A stretch of 64,000 nucleotides of DNA, taken from NCBI GenBank assembly GCA_022495005.1, contig JAGYXB010001862.1, forward strand, positions 1,364,001-1,428,000, in the 5' to 3' direction. This DNA comes from Rhyacophila brunnea (taxonomy: Eukaryota; Arthropoda; Insecta; Trichoptera; Rhyacophilidae). Both the position numbers and the translations under genes were made by a program. Each line of letters begins with the position of its first letter. Positions within the stretch are counted from its first letter, which is position 1. The notes under the pieces are model-generated. The model ran no database searches, was not told the origin of the DNA, and saw nothing but the letters and a program-made list of their open reading frames with translations. Positions 36,106 to 49,412 of the stretch are shown piece after piece.

Positions 36106-36320
36106 CCAATATACCCCTAAGATTCGGCGGAAACATCGATTCTCAAAGCTCAAAATCCGAGATCTTTGAAGCTTAGGAAGATGCTATGTCTCGCATCCAT
36201 ACAGGAGCACAGGTAGTACGCACGCATTGAACAAACGACATTTGGTTCTCACAGAATACAGCCTTGACTTCCATGTGACTCCAAGTTGGCTGAATGAAGC
36301 CCTGCCATACCCATGCGGAT
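36106..36320 (-). pseudogene. Endonuclease-reverse transcriptase relic (C-terminal)
   Basis: The minus reading VRTKCRLFNACVLPVLLYG, then CET, a stop, and ILSFENRCFRRILGVYW is the block just after the RT domain of insect endonuclease-RT elements (family: C-LPVLLYGCETWTL, then F--RCLRRIL). An upstream portion fits only after a frameshift. It is inactive and a different copy from 15750-16215. Confidence 0.88.
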
Positions 36321-37994
36321 ATTTAACATAATAATTGTTAAATATTAATCAATTATGTTTTTAGTATTTGAAGAAGCCCAAAAAATTCAATAGTTCGTAT
36401 AAAAATAAAAACAAAATTTTATAAAATCTTTCCACGGGACTTACCCTAATGTTAAGATTAGAATTTATACAAATTTTCAGACTGATCAATTAAATGTTTG
36501 AAAATTGTTTCACACATAAATATGTATGTGATCACTTGAGAACTACATAACTCATTTATAATTATCGTATTTCACTAGTACCTACTGATTTAATTCTCGG
36601 CACCTACCTTATATTATTTTGTTGTCATTTTACAATGAATCAGATTATTGGGGGTTTAAAAACATGCAATAAATACTACATTGTTAATTATTACTTGTTT
36701 TCATACTTTCTATTATATTCTTCCATAATCTTGCTTGTATTCATTACTTGAATAGATTTTCATTACTCATTAAACTGGAGAATAAAGGAGAATAATTGTG
36801 CAATTTATTATGACTTTAAATACTCTTTAAAATAATAATCTCTTAGATTGAGGCAGAGTGTGTGATCAACGAATATTACAAAATAAGGTGGTGATCCCTG
36901 TTAGAGTAGTGAAGAGCCAACACGTATTTTTTATCACATTAAAAGATGACGGGTTTGATAACTATATATTACGAAAAACTACTATAACCAGATTTTAAAT
37001 AAAGGACTAATTTGGAAGATATACGGAATGGGAAAGTTTAGAAGGAAACTGATATTCAGGATACGGATTATGACAATGTAAACAATAATGGAGACGGCAA
37101 CAATATTGTTTTAATTTTACAGAAGCGATAATAACGGACTCGAGATTACGTCTTCTAAGCTTTATGATTTATTCAAAAGAATCACAGTAGGTTTATTTAA
37201 ATAAAAAATAAAGAGTATAATTAAAATATAATACTGTAACAAGATTTATCAATATACTATTAAAAAATTAATATGACTATATATGTTTAAATTATGAAAT
37301 GACTAATCAAAAGGTATAATAAACCATTAGGTTGGCATATAAGTGGTATGATTTTTATTATATACCTATCTTCAAAACGATACTGCCCGATAAAACTATC
37401 AAATATCGTCAACTATACTAAAAATCACTGATTTTATAGAAAAAGTCCAAATGAATCTATTGATATACTGAATTTAAAATTGGATACCATCCGAGCGGCA
37501 ACCGTCAACGTAAACTGCCTATAAAAGCGACCCGTCGATCTGCAGAGCCAAGGTTAAAGTGACTAAATCACATCGGAATACTAAACTCTTCTCTTTTGTC
37601 TCAGCTTTGCAGTTGATATAAAAGAGAAAACCAATCGTCTGTTTTTTTTATAATTATTGCTCATCAGGTATATTTGCGACATTACAAGATTTTTAATCTT
37701 AAAATAACATAATTTGTCTCAAAACAAGGATATAATTGTTAAAAAATTATTAGTAGGTATTAAAAAAATAGATTTAAAAAAAATAAGGGAACAATCAATT
37801 TTTATTCTAATTAGATGCTTATTATAAAAACTTTCCAGTTAAATAATTAGTATACAATCAATTTTTTTGAACAACTGCCCGTTGGCTGGAATCTTGTAAT
37901 GTTCAATATCTTCAATCGTTCAATATCCACAACACACGGCAAGTGAAGATCTGGTCGACCTTGTACAGAATAGTATCGATTTAGTTTTTATGAA
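36321..37994. other. Unassigned A+T-rich stretch
   Basis: No gene was recognised. 37480-37640 is slightly G+C-richer with two TATAAAA-like words (about 37520 and 37617). No frame follows either, so I do not call promoters. Confidence 0.5.
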
Positions 37995-38118
37995 CTTGGG
38001 CGTCCAAAACTGGATGGAAGTGGATTTGGGCAGACTCTGATAGAATATGCTGGAGGATGCCAAGACTTACATTTCTGTGCTTATTTGGCTTCCATTTTGG
38101 CTTAGTGTGATGATGTTA
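37995..38118 (+). pseudogene. Endonuclease-reverse transcriptase relic (extreme C-terminus)
   Basis: The plus reading GRPKLDG, followed after a frameshift by MLEDAKTYI and then a tgatgatg run, matches the end of the family (GRPKLRW ... W---LEEAKTH, then TGATGATG repeats at the 3' end). Confidence 0.65.
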
Positions 38119-39847
38119 ATAAAATATACTTATATTATATAGTCACGAAAAACACATGCCATCGGATGGACAGATTTTCATTTTAATTTTTGATTTTGAT
38201 TTATCAAGAATCTCACGGTTTTCCACTAACATATGCCCTTCGTGCAACTGAATACCAAAGGGGATAGATCCAAGCCATGGTGAATGGAGACTGTTAAACG
38301 GCCAAATAATACTGGCCACGATCCTCAGCCATGAAGATGAAGTAAATAGAATTTACGATATATTATCTGTATAAAAATTTGTGAAACCCATTCCTGACGG
38401 ACGGATAATGAAATTGTATATTGGATGATATTGCATCGCGATAGCTATGGTATTAATGATATAGCAATTTTAGAAAAAAAACCTAGTGTAGCTAATTTAT
38501 TAGTAATACATAATACTTTAAACAAAGATTTATTTATTTGTGAGGATACTCCACATTTATAGGATCCATAGATCGCACGCCACTGCTACATAATATGGTT
38601 ATGGTCCCATAAAGAAGATAAAAAAGAGATCTTACTTTATTGTAATTTTATAAAATTATTGCTGGTTGTAGCTTAAAAATTATAAAATATACCAAATGTA
38701 TAATATTATTATAAAACACAATAACTTCTGCTGTATATGCACACTAATGTAGTTTAAATATATAAGAGCTTTTATTGAGGTTCTAATACACAATCTATAT
38801 TTAGGTTAGTCTCAATGGGTATGAGAATGCTATTTCGCTCTTTCTTACGCTTCTGCAATATAACTGGAGCGGTATTATTGCTGTTATTTTATTAATGAAA
38901 TCCACAAGGTGTAATTACGCAGGTGAAATTTATTTATATGTTCAGTTGAATTCGTAACCGATGCCACCTTTATACGATGGAACATAAGCGGACATAAACT
39001 TTATAGACAATCAGTTTTATATCTATCAGAACGAAAACAGAACTTCGTATTGTGCAATAAGAAAAGTGATCCTATTAGGTATGATATCGGCGGTATAAAA
39101 CTATACTAAAATTGGGACTCGGGGATGCTTTCTCATTTCCTATAAAATGTGTACGTATCACATTACGAAGCAGTGTTACAGCACACATTGTAGTGTATTT
39201 TTAGTTTTTATGTGATTATTGGACTTTGTATCTGAAATTTTCCTGCTGTGCCAGTGTACGGATTAGGCTCATCGTCCACTACAAATCGCGGAAAGTAGTA
39301 AGTATCTTCAGGTGAAAATTTCTGGGACAATTTGAACTTATGGATATTTTGCGGGGAATGCATAGGTATTGCATGTCGATTAATCCACTGCAATTTAACA
39401 GTACAGATTGATGAACGTAAAAAACCCCGCGAATTATTCTCGCGTCTGAATGGATATAGAAATGTTCAGTTAGCTAAGCTTGCATAAACGATTAATTAAA
39501 CGGCCGATTGTTAAATAATGTAATATGTCCTTTCACAAATTTCTGACCAATCGGTACTGAATGAGTTCGTTATGTCATTGTTAAGCGTGGATTTTGGATA
39601 ATTCAATTGACTCAGTGACATCATACGGGTAAAACGTGTAACAAAATATGACCAAAATCATACTATGCCGTAGCGTTCATGCTGAACTTCAGCCGATAGA
39701 AATAATGATTTACGCTACTATCCGCTGTATACTGTAGGTCGTCCAATTAATTATCGTTCATGCGCGCTTAGCTTTAGACTATTGCAGTTTTTTTATATAG
39801 AGATGCTCGAACTCCTGAAGAGATTTCTTAACATTTTTGTATTTCGA
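38119..39847. other. Unassigned stretch
   Basis: 38230-38340 (ccaagccatggtgaatggag, tggccacgatcctcagccat) resembles retroelement tails but is not assigned. A minus frame of 61 codons (39208-39393) reads like ordinary protein with a proline-rich part, but no family is recognised. The rest is A+T-rich. Confidence 0.4.
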
Positions 39848-39975
39848 GAAATGGATGTTAGTCACTTGTTCAACATTCAAAAAAGGTGAATTTTCCGAAC
39901 GCATGATTCGAACTCGAGATCCACAACTTTATAAGCGGACAATTTACCACTCTTCTATCGCGGGATAGAGTATTT
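39848..39975 (-). repeat. SINE family A, copy 3
   Basis: On the minus strand agaagagtggtaaattgtcc is a good box A, and GAGTTCGAATC (about 39906-39917) is box B. Then come ggaaaattcacc and a shortened body ending gttgaacaagtgactaacat. It belongs with the copies at 7056, 33160 and 62450. The middle of the body is deleted. Confidence 0.82.
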
Positions 39976-40340
39976 GATTAGTATACTTATTTATATATTC
40001 TTATAATGCAAAATAAAATAACCAAAAAATGATATTATCAAGCTATGGCTTTAAAGTCTAGACTTACGAAAAAGCAGTAACCGTACAAACATTTTCTTTA
40101 TATATTATAATACACATATTATAATGTTTTATTTTTATTTTTATAGAAAATATTTTTCACAGAAAGAGTAATATTGATTTTGAACACAAAATAGCATAGC
40201 TGTAATATTTTCGTCTAACTACACGATAATATTAATAGTAGTATAATAAAAAAAACTCTTTATAAATCTTGTACAATATAATATGATTGTGTTTTTACCA
40301 TATTTGTAAGTGTAATTTATTACAGATATGTAGATATAAA

Positions 40341-40396
40341 CACTGCTTGATGAAGGCATTTCCAAGTTGTTTCCACTGCTCTCGGTCCTGTGCTAT
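40341..40396 (-). pseudogene. Endonuclease-reverse transcriptase relic (extreme C-terminus)
   Basis: The minus reading AQDREQWKQLGNAFIKQ matches the family's last residues (A-DRE-WK-LGEA-VQQW). Only about 18 codons survive. Confidence 0.72.
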
Positions 40397-42388
40397 AATA
40401 TATTTTATCTATAATAATGTATCTATTATAATATATTTTCATTGAAACATTGTTATGTTAAAAATGAACATAACTAACTTTCATACCGCTGGCAACCCCG
40501 AAGATTATCTATGGTCACGTCGATGGAGCGTACGCGATTTGACAGATGTCGCTGATGGAATCTCCGGCCGCAACGGACGTCGCGAGGTGTGGAACAAGCA
40601 ACTTGGCTTTTTGATTCTGACTGTCGTCTAGTATAGTCGTGCTCCGCTTGAGTTTTACCCGACATTTATCATGGACGTCACTTAACGGAGCACAATTGCA
40701 GCCGCAGTGTTTGAAGCCTCTGATCGTTCCAGTTTGATATTTTAAATCTATTATTTGATTCACTACTCTTCCAATGTTTCTTTTCAAACTTAGCTGCTTG
40801 TATTTATTTTAGTATTTCCAAATTTCAGTATCGAGCCGCTTAATAACCTTTTAATGTATTTCTAATCTATTGCTTTGACGATAATATAGTTTCTGTCAAG
40901 TATATAAATTGCTCTTTTATTTCTTGTTCCCACTTTATTCCACACTGTTAAATAATTATAATCTTTCACGGTCTCAAGATCGTGTGGCGTCCAGGACTTT
41001 ATTATGTACATCTTTAACCATAGATTGCACGTGCCTTCAGCCGTGTAATCCCTTTTTGTTTTCTAATTAAATTTTACAGTTGTCAGTTGCGAGGTTGCAG
41101 AAGTAATTATTGTTCGGCTTGAAAAAAATCAGGTAATCCACGGCCCTTCCTTGCTTATGTCTCATGTCTCATGCTCTCTTTTTCTTTTAACTATACTTTA
41201 TTCTATCCTATTTAGGAACTCATTTATTTTGTGATTGTGACGACAAAGATCACAATCACAAAATATTAATATATCAACATAAAAACAAATATAAAGTATA
41301 CTTAGATAGACTAGCTGAAAAGTTACTATATTAAGTTATAAAGAAATACGACTAATGAATGTTTTTTATATATTACAAACCAACTTTTTCATAAATCAAC
41401 GCCATCGTACATATTATGACATTATTTGTATAATATATTATATAGATTAAAAATATTTTTCCTAAATTTAGAATGTGTTCATAAAAATCGTTTTCACAGG
41501 AAACATATTCAGTGGAATATTAAAAAAGACAGTATAATGATATGCCTACACACGAAAAATTTGTACAAATAAAAAAAATCAAGAATATCACACTTTATCG
41601 CTGTGGCCGTAAACATGTAATGCGCTACGCTTCCCTCGGAATATTGACGAGTTTTAATTTCAGAAAATGCCATTATTATCAGTACCGCGAAAATTCTGCA
41701 AGTTTTTTTCTACTGAAATATTTTCAATTAAGATCCGTCTGACAGATAGCGGGCGAATGATGAGACGTGGAATTTTTCGGCGTCTCGACGACGCGAGCTT
41801 TTATGGCCGTCAGGTACTGCGTCGCTTAAAAGCTCCTGTGAATATTATTACGCCTGTAAACACTGACAATTGAAAACAAAGAGGCGATTACTCAACGATT
41901 TTAGTTAAAAGTTTCCAGTCGCGTCTTTATCGGGGACTGTGATTAAGTTTTCGAGCGTGATGCGCATAAATTTAAGGCTTATTTAATTTAATTTTAGTCA
42001 GCAGTATTGACGTATGTTTGATTTTCATTATTTATCGTTAAAATTTTCCAAATAATTTGTTTTTGAAAGTTTTATATTTTTCTTTTATAATTTTTAAGAT
42101 TTAAAGTACCTACATACCTCTAACATATATAATACTTTGACACTCGGCAATCACGATGAGAGAAAGGCAAATATTGTAAAGAGGTGAAACCTGACATAAT
42201 TTTTTAAGGATCTTAAAGAAGATGGTATTGGAAAGTCAGGGTATAATGAAAAAATATACACTCTTTAAAGGGCCTAAAAGTGGAATAAAAAAATGCAGAG
42301 ACTGGCTGTAGGGAATTAGTAAGAATAAGTATGACGGAAAATATACACATACTGTGAGGAAAAAAGACTTAGACGATTGAAATGCCCG
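40397..42388. other. Unassigned, with G+C-richer islands
   Basis: 40490-40760 is G+C-richer and open for 90 codons on the minus strand (40515-40787) and 63 in another minus frame, with several cysteines but no recognised domain. It lies beside an RT relic and may belong to an older repeat. 41540-41960 has two overlapping plus frames of about 67 codons, no domain. Confidence 0.4.
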
Positions 42389-42495
42389 AACATAACAACT
42401 GGAAAGCTTCGAGGGTAGATTATCAAAGATGGAAAAAAGTTTTGAGGAGACCAAGATTCGTCAAGACTTGTAGTGCCATAAATCATCATGACCTA
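42389..42495 (+). pseudogene. Endonuclease-reverse transcriptase relic (extreme C-terminus)
   Basis: The plus reading DYQRWKKVL then, after a +1 shift, ETKIRQDL followed by tag and tgccataaatcatcatgacc matches the family's terminal W-K-V-EEAKTH-GL, stop, and 3' tail. Confidence 0.65.
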
Positions 42496-43066
42496 TAATT
42501 GTTTTAATTTATCAGTTTATTTAAAATTATGATATTTATATAACAAAATGAATACATAGTTAAATATTTTACAGATATTAACCGTTAGAGAATTACACGT
42601 ATATCTTTTCACAATAATGGAGCATAATCTACCCAAGTTTAATAAAAAATAGAATAACTTTTTCAATAAAATTATTTATCAATGTTCCTTATATGTTCAA
42701 CAAAATTCTTACAATTTTTTTTTTTTAATCTAATTAGATATACATATTATTGTGATGTTATAAAACTGATCTCGTGGCTGTAGATACGAAAGATGAGAAA
42801 TACTACTGAAAACACATTTATAATTAATTGTTAAAATATTACTTATAACCATTATACGGTGTTAATAATTATTTATTAATATATTTGTTTCACATTAAAC
42901 CGGTTCAAGATTTGTAATATTAACATATATATTACAACCGTTTTTCGACTATATTAAAACATTTTTAATGAAATAGAATTTGATCAATAATTTACATTTA
43001 ATTTAAAAATAAAGATAATTGTTATTAAGATATTCGAAAGTATTATTTATTTTTTTCAAGAATACT
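42496..43066. other. Unassigned A+T-rich stretch
   Basis: Nothing recognisable. Confidence 0.55.
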
Positions 43067-43519
43067 CTAGAAGGGACGAATTCCACTAAAAGTCACATAA
43101 ACAAAAGTTTCGTTGGTAGCGTCTCTGAAGAGTCTCATTTCTAGAAAAAAGGATAGATCTGTTTTCACTATGAAAGTTTCCTTTATGAATTGATATTTAC
43201 TGCTACTTCGAAAAAACATAAAACAAAAGTGTATTATTATGAAAATTGCTGCCTTTTTATATTTCATAAAATACCTTCTCCGTAAGAGATATAGCTTCGA
43301 CATATTTGGTAAGAGCTTACGTACGTTTTTACTTTCAAAAGAAATTGTTTGAAATTTTCGACAATTTTCTAGATAATATTTGCTGACATATGTAAAAAAC
43401 GATCTAAAAATAAAAGTCGTAGGTATTATATATTTACAATAAGATGGTTTAAAATATATTACGAAACCGAAAGAAAATTCTTTTATATTGCTCTCGAAAA
43501 TATTTTTCCCGAAAATCAT
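43067..43519 (-). CDS. Hypothetical open frame, 150 codons
   Basis: Apart from the Jockey element and the first open segment of the Helitron's second frame, this is the longest open frame in the window, and it is notable for an A+T-rich background. The product would be rich in Phe, Ser, Lys, Tyr and Ile with short hydrophobic stretches (one near residues 87-105). No domain, signal peptide or repeat is recognised. The composition follows the local A+T richness, so a chance frame is the more likely explanation. Confidence 0.15.
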   Translation of the reverse strand: MIFGKNIFESNIKEFSFGFVIYFKPSYCKYIIPTTFIFRSFFTYVSKYYLENCRKFQTISFESKNVRKLLPNMSKLYLLRRRYFMKYKKAAIFIIIHFCFMFFRSSSKYQFIKETFIVKTDLSFFLEMRLFRDATNETFVYVTFSGIRPF

Positions 43520-43716
43520 AGAAGACGTGTAGTAAAGTTATACGTAACCAAATGTAGTAGGTATATACAAATAAATCTGTAATTATTATCTGTAGTTATT
43601 TAAATTTATAATTTTTTAAATCTTTAGAAACATAGCGTATTAAAAAAATTCTAGAAAAAAAAATAATGAGTTTCAAACTGGGTGAATAATTGCTAATATC
43701 TCAACTATCTAAGGTA

Positions 43717-44114
43717 GGGAATGGGACAATTGGACCCCGGACAATTGGACGCCGCACTGTCGTAGACACGTATACAGAACGTAGACGAGGTATTTTAATC
43801 AGTTTATATCTACTACTTTGTAGTTTTAATTCAACATAATGTATTCTTTATTGCGGATTGAGAATTACCATGCCTAAGGTTTTATATAAAATAAAAAACT
43901 CTTTTTTCGTTGGAACTTAAACATATGCACGATTAAATCATTATTTACGTCTGCATATTTACATTCTCACCAACTATTAAATCATAATATAATCATTTAA
44001 ATATAAATAATAATATTAAATATTTTTTTTAAAGTACCTATAAGTACCTAACGTCTATTTATTTTCGAATTCCGTGGCGTCCAGTTGTCCGGTGCCAAAT
44101 CGTCCTAGTCCCCC
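43717..44114. mobile_element. Inverted-repeat element with 6-bp target duplication
   Basis: The left end GGGAATGGGACAATTGGACC and the inverted right end GGGGGACTAGGACGATTTGG start imperfect arms of about 40 bases, each containing a second GGACAA-TGGACGCC block. AAGGTA flanks both sides (43711-43716 and 44115-44120). The interior is A+T-rich and non-coding. A 6-bp duplication does not point to one superfamily. Confidence 0.85.
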
Positions 44115-44120
44115 AAGGTA

Positions 44121-44599
44121 TGTGCCATAGATCTGATTCTGAATTTAAAAAAATGATATGATATACTTCGAGAAAAAGAATGTTATGTTATTTAATTTTA
44201 TTATTCTTTGTGGGACAAAAAATATCAAATATTTTATACGTAATATTTTATTGCAATTAAAAATAAATTTCCATATACGCTTTTTAGCGGAACAAATGAG
44301 TTTCTACAGAGTGGAGGTTCTGTTAACAGACTTTTTTATGAGGAATCGTTGTAAGCCGTTCACCCAGCTCATTAGATCCGTACATTGGATCAAATTTAAC
44401 AAGAATTTTTTGAACAGCCGCGGGATTGAAGACACGATATACGGACGTCAAAGACGGTCGCCGTATCAACTATTTCAGGCATTTCTGTAATCATTAGAAT
44501 ATTTACGAAGAACTACGGGAGCGTATTAAAAAGCGACGTTTAGTTTGTGAGCCATAGTTTTTCGACCCCTGAACTAGACCAATATAGGTGCACGTTGGC
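44121..44599. other. Unassigned; 110-codon plus open frame
   Basis: The frame 44158-44490 is A+T-biased at first and more basic and protein-like after 44330. No domain is recognised. It lies just upstream of an RT relic, but I cannot connect it to that family. Confidence 0.25.
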
Positions 44600-45085
44600 C
44601 GCCTGAATAATATCTTCAAAAGTGACTTCCCACTGTGCCTAAAGCGTTCAACCAGTGTGTGCTTCTCGGAATCACATATGCGTGTGAAACATAGACCATA
44701 AGTAAAAGAGAGATTCAGAAACTTTGAGTAGCACAACGTGGTATGGAGAGGTGCATGCTGGGCACGCGAGAGGACAAAAAGAGGAATGGGTGGATAATGA
44801 AACAGACAACGGTTTGCGATGTAATAAAGTTCGCTAAAACTTCAAATGGGAATGGGCTGGACATCTAGCTCGAAGAAGGGACAATCGTTGGATAAATCTA
44901 GTCATCCAGTGGTACCCAAGAGGTACAAAACTTCCGCAAGGTAAACCTAGGCCGCTGGATCGATGGAATGATAAAGTTCTGCGGAAGTACGCGGCAACGC
45001 AACTCATGGGACCAAGAGACGTGGAATCATCTTGGAAAGGTTGTCATTCAGCAGTGCATAGATTTAGGCTGATGATGAATTACCA
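44600..45085 (+). pseudogene. Endonuclease-reverse transcriptase relic, longest C-terminal copy
   Basis: The plus reading, switching frames several times, gives KAFNQCVLLGITYACET, QRGMERCMLG, KRNGWIMKQTTVCDVIKFAK, WEWAGHLARRRDNRW, VIQWYPRGTKLPQGKPRPLD, RWNDKV and WNHLGKVVIQQC, ending in gctgatgatgaa. Order and spacing match the region from just after RT to the end of the family, including the GHVARR-DNRW and GRP-RW landmarks. At least three frameshifts. The RT core is absent. Confidence 0.9.
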
Positions 45086-48000
45086 ATTAACTAATTACTC
45101 GGGGTTGATTTGTTTCATTTGATTTGTACATATTTTGATATTTTATAATACGTAAAGTTGTTACTGTATAATTATAACAAAAATAATCTAACTTAAGTAA
45201 GAGAAACATAATGATTGATGGCTTGTGGGACAATGCAAAATTAGATACAGCGTGATACAATAAACAGAAAACTTTTTAAATGAAAAATTGTCCGGCGTAA
45301 TATTTCATAGCTAACAAACGCACTTCACGTATGTCACAAAATAAACGGCCCCATTTTAAATTTAATATAATCGTGACTGTAATAATGGAGTCTCTCATTT
45401 TTCAAAAATGATATACGGGTATATTCACAGAGAAGCGACGATGTAGCACCAATTCGCAGTATGTGGCGAATGGCGTGTACCGGTTACACATTTATTTATT
45501 TTCATAGATATACATTTAATAAGCATCAACTTAGTTTGGATTTGTGTTTTGTTTAGCTTTCTTGAATCGGTATTAGGTTAGTATTTTTCTTGTCAGATCT
45601 TATTCTCCCGGTGCCTTGCACTTGCAACTTGCAGTACACATGCTTATCCTGGGCCAGTCAAATGAGATTCCCAAAGCCTAGAACATTGATCCACTTACGG
45701 AGGTTGTGTGGCCAAGAAAATCTCCTAATACATACGCTTTTGTTTTTTTTTACCTTCCCCTGTATTATGAGTTGGAGTAAATCACAATTCTTATTGCCAA
45801 AAATATCGACGAAATATGCAGCTTTTCTATGTTTGATAGTAGCTATGTGCTCTTGTCTTATTGACTTGTTTTGTATTGTATTGACTTCTTATTGGTAATA
45901 AGATCAGTTTTTCAATTTTTAAATAGGTATCTAGCATTAAAAAAATATATTTGGCATAGAGCATTAAATAAAGTGTTTGTTAATACCACAACCTACTTTA
46001 AAATCTCATAAACACCGTATAATATTACACCAAATTTGCTTTAAAATCAAGATACTGTATAAGTCTATTGTACCTTACATTTTACCATTAAAATAAATTA
46101 CCAAATTTTGTATCTCTATTTATTTTATTAATTATAAAATAAAAAAATCTTCAATATTTTCTACTGAACATAATAATTTTGATAATTAATTATGATTTGA
46201 ATGCTAGTTTCCAGATATTTTTTCCAGAGATAAATTTTATTCTCAAACCTTTGGAAATTTTGTGAATGATAGTTGATAACACTGATCGGTATATTGGTTT
46301 GAGTATATTCTGATTAATTTATCTTTTAGATATTTTATATAATATATATTATGTATTTATTATTTATATGTATGCATACTAATAAAGAATATCTAATATA
46401 TAATAATAAATATATCAGAATAAAAAATATCTCACACGTGTAGTATGGTGATTCTATTGAGCATTAGAAACATTCTTTGCCTACAATTATTATTCTTTGA
46501 CCATAATTCTTCCCACTCATAATTATTATACCACAATTTTTGCATAATATATTGAAAAATATATATTTTCATCAATGTGTAAATTATTATAACTACTATA
46601 TACATATATTGATGTGCATAACAGTATTATATACTAAATAAAACATATTATATTCATTAAAAAAATCACATGCAGCTAGAATTTCCCAGTCGATGAAATG
46701 TGGTTAGAATTTATTGTGGGCGAAAAATGTTGCGAACACTGTCTCAAGCATAGAAGACATTCAGTAATCCAAAAGGCTTTTCTTCTGTAGTCTAGAAGAG
46801 AAATTACTGGGACCTTTCCACCTTTGAGTCTATTTATTACTGAAATCAGATTTTTTAAAACGTAAATCTTAAAGTTAAGAGCTCAAAAAGGTCTCAATTG
46901 AGTTTTTCTCATAGTGTTATTTTTGAATATGTGATAGGTATACGAGATTTTGCGTACATAGAGAAATATATCTACAAATATCATAAGGATATTATATATT
47001 GAATTGTGTGACAGCGGAGACAAGTGATATAATGGAATATTTATGAATTTTACTATTTTGTGTCCACCTTTTGGCCTCCGTCATAAATGATCTTATTTTT
47101 GACAGTAAAATTAATAAAAAAAAATATTATTCCTTCCACATTCAAGGATTCAAGGACTACTTTTTGTCTAATTCTGACTATTCGAAACATTTGGATTGAT
47201 AGTTATTTCTAATAACATGTCGTTTCATTGAAAACTAGTTTGACTGTATCAAGAGGGAACATAATGAATGTCTAGAATGTTTGGTTGATTTGGGAGACAT
47301 AAGCTAAATTTTGTAAGTCGTCAGTTTTGAAACATGGCGGTTTATTTATAGCCACGATATTTGTTTTTACTTTTAAATACGAATGATATATTTTTTTCAA
47401 CATATTATTTATTATTAATAATCTAAATATTTTCTATTTACACATGTTACAGTTGAACCAGTGAACCGAATACATGAATATTTACCATTAAATTCTATCT
47501 GAGAATCTATTTGATGATATATTATCGATTTATTACAATATAGTCTATTATTCATATTCGCTAATATTTAAAAAAAATTCAGATCACCAACTTCTTGAAT
47601 TATTTATTAATATCAATTTTTTATAGTATTTTATGGAACTGTCTGTTTCATTGAATATGAAATGTATTAAAATGCATCCGGTTTTTGACATATGCTGGCG
47701 AAAACAAAGGAGGTTACTACAAAAGAATCTGCAATATAAAACAAATTACAGCTAAGTAATTTAAAAAGTATACCATGAGTCCATTTTTTATATATATTTA
47801 GGTTGATACATTTTTAGCATATTTGGATGAAACTTTGTATATTTGAAGTTGCTATATCAATAAATCGTATGTGTCATTTAAGAATTAATGAAATTATAGT
47901 GGGTCCGTGAAAGTTAATAGAAGTTAAAATATTTTTTTGGAAACTGTTACAAATATATGACAAAAACATTGATATAATATTTGGACAAACCATGCAAAAA

Positions 48001-48769
48001 TAGATGGTCACTCGTATACAATCTGCAAGAGTGCTTTCATAAAAGAATCATTACGTGAAAATAAAACAGATCGATGAAAATGATAGACCTACATTGCAAC
48101 ATTGTCAATTATTCCAAATATGTGTTTATATTGTATTATTGTATGATTCTGATAACTTTTCAGCTGACCGCTAAGTGTTTTTTGCAAAGATACATTTATT
48201 GTAGTTGAAAATGAACTTTACTCCAATGACGATAAAGTCAATTTTCATCAGATATGTCTACTTTAAGAATGATATTTTTAACATGAGGCTTTATAGGTAT
48301 TTATTATATCAATGTTTTGAGAGCAGAAAAACTTAAATAGGGACGGTCACTTTATTAGATGCAATGGATCTAGAGGTCTCCATAAATTTTATGAAGGAAC
48401 CTAAATAGGCACTAGGTGCTACAAATAAGATAGGCGGGTAACGTCGAGTGGGGCGCTGAGAGGCTAAGTGTGATTAACTGGGGAGAAAAAGCTCTGGATA
48501 GTGATCCTGTAGAACGGTTGCGCAGTCAGCCATGGATATAAATGGTCTGTAGCGCCAACTGAACTAACTAAGTAACGATATAAACAGATAAACCCAATAA
48601 TATTTCTATTTAAATTATTACTCTCCAGTAATTTAAAGTGAAAAATTGTCAATTATATCTGTTTGGATAATTCAAGATACTGAAAATGTAAAGCAAAGTT
48701 TTCCAGCGGAACGAATGCTCAATTTGATTTCTGTCAAAATCAGCCGGCTTACGTATTTGTTTCCAATTT
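45086..48769. other. Long stretch without recognisable genes
   Basis: 45590-45898 is open for 102 codons with no domain. 46670-46830 and 48340-48600 are somewhat G+C-richer. The latter ends gtagcgccaactgaactaac, which resembles tails of insect retroelements, but I could not place it. The rest is A+T-rich. Confidence 0.4.
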
Positions 48770-49153
48770 TTACGACCGTTGCATCTGCCGAATGAAATAT
48801 AATTTGTTGTCTCGAAACAAAACAGCAAAAGCACGTAGATATTGAAATTTTATGCGCGTTCCCCATGCAATGTTTCCCCAGTCGCCTGGTTCAATTTTCA
48901 ATCTCGGTAATAGTGCTCCCATCATGCAGACCATTTTTCTCGCTGCGGATTGTTCTGCCGAATGCAGTTGCTGTACTGCAGTAGGCAGTGCATACAACTT
49001 TGCCTCGGATTCACTTATTTGCCCGCCATGTGTTAAATTATTTAACAACTTTACACGGCAGCTCGTAATGCATCGAATATAGGCTCGGTGTTTCGTTGTT
49101 ATTCGATTGTGCAAACTTTTGGCAAAGTTTCCATTTGTTCGTCGCTCCAACAC
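48770..49153. other. G+C-richer island, open on both strands
   Basis: A sharp-edged island open for 127 codons on the minus strand and 76 on the plus (48852-49082). No domain is recognised in either. It contains a hairpin (48955-48988, arms CTGCC--TGCAG / CTGCA--GGCAG, 8-base loop). Candidates are a conserved non-coding element, an exon, or an unclassified repeat. The minus frame reads slightly more protein-like. Confidence 0.35.
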
Positions 49154-49412
49154 TTAGTTAGTGAAATGAATTCATTAAGATAGCGCACTGGTAAATTTAC
49201 TTATCGTATTATGCAGAAGTTCATAGGCGTTAATAGTAAACTTGTTAGAGACATAACAAAACACCATTCATACTGAAATACGTAGTCTACTTATTCGAAT
49301 TCAAATATTATAACACAGTGGTTGTTAATAATTGTAATGTAATGTCGTTGACTATAGTCATGGAAACTAAACTCAAACTGATAACGTACGAGTAGCTATA
49401 TTCTAAATTTTG

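Noticed and set aside
37515..37640. TATA-box promoters (two TATAAAA words)
   Set aside because: No open frame or other promoter signal follows; expected by chance in A+T-rich DNA.
45590..45898. 102-codon plus open frame as a gene
   Set aside because: No domain, no splice or initiation context, and hydrophobic T-rich composition in the second half.
46320..46440. Inverted-repeat element of AT-rich words
   Set aside because: Pairing is almost entirely A/T runs, so it is low-complexity rather than a defined element.
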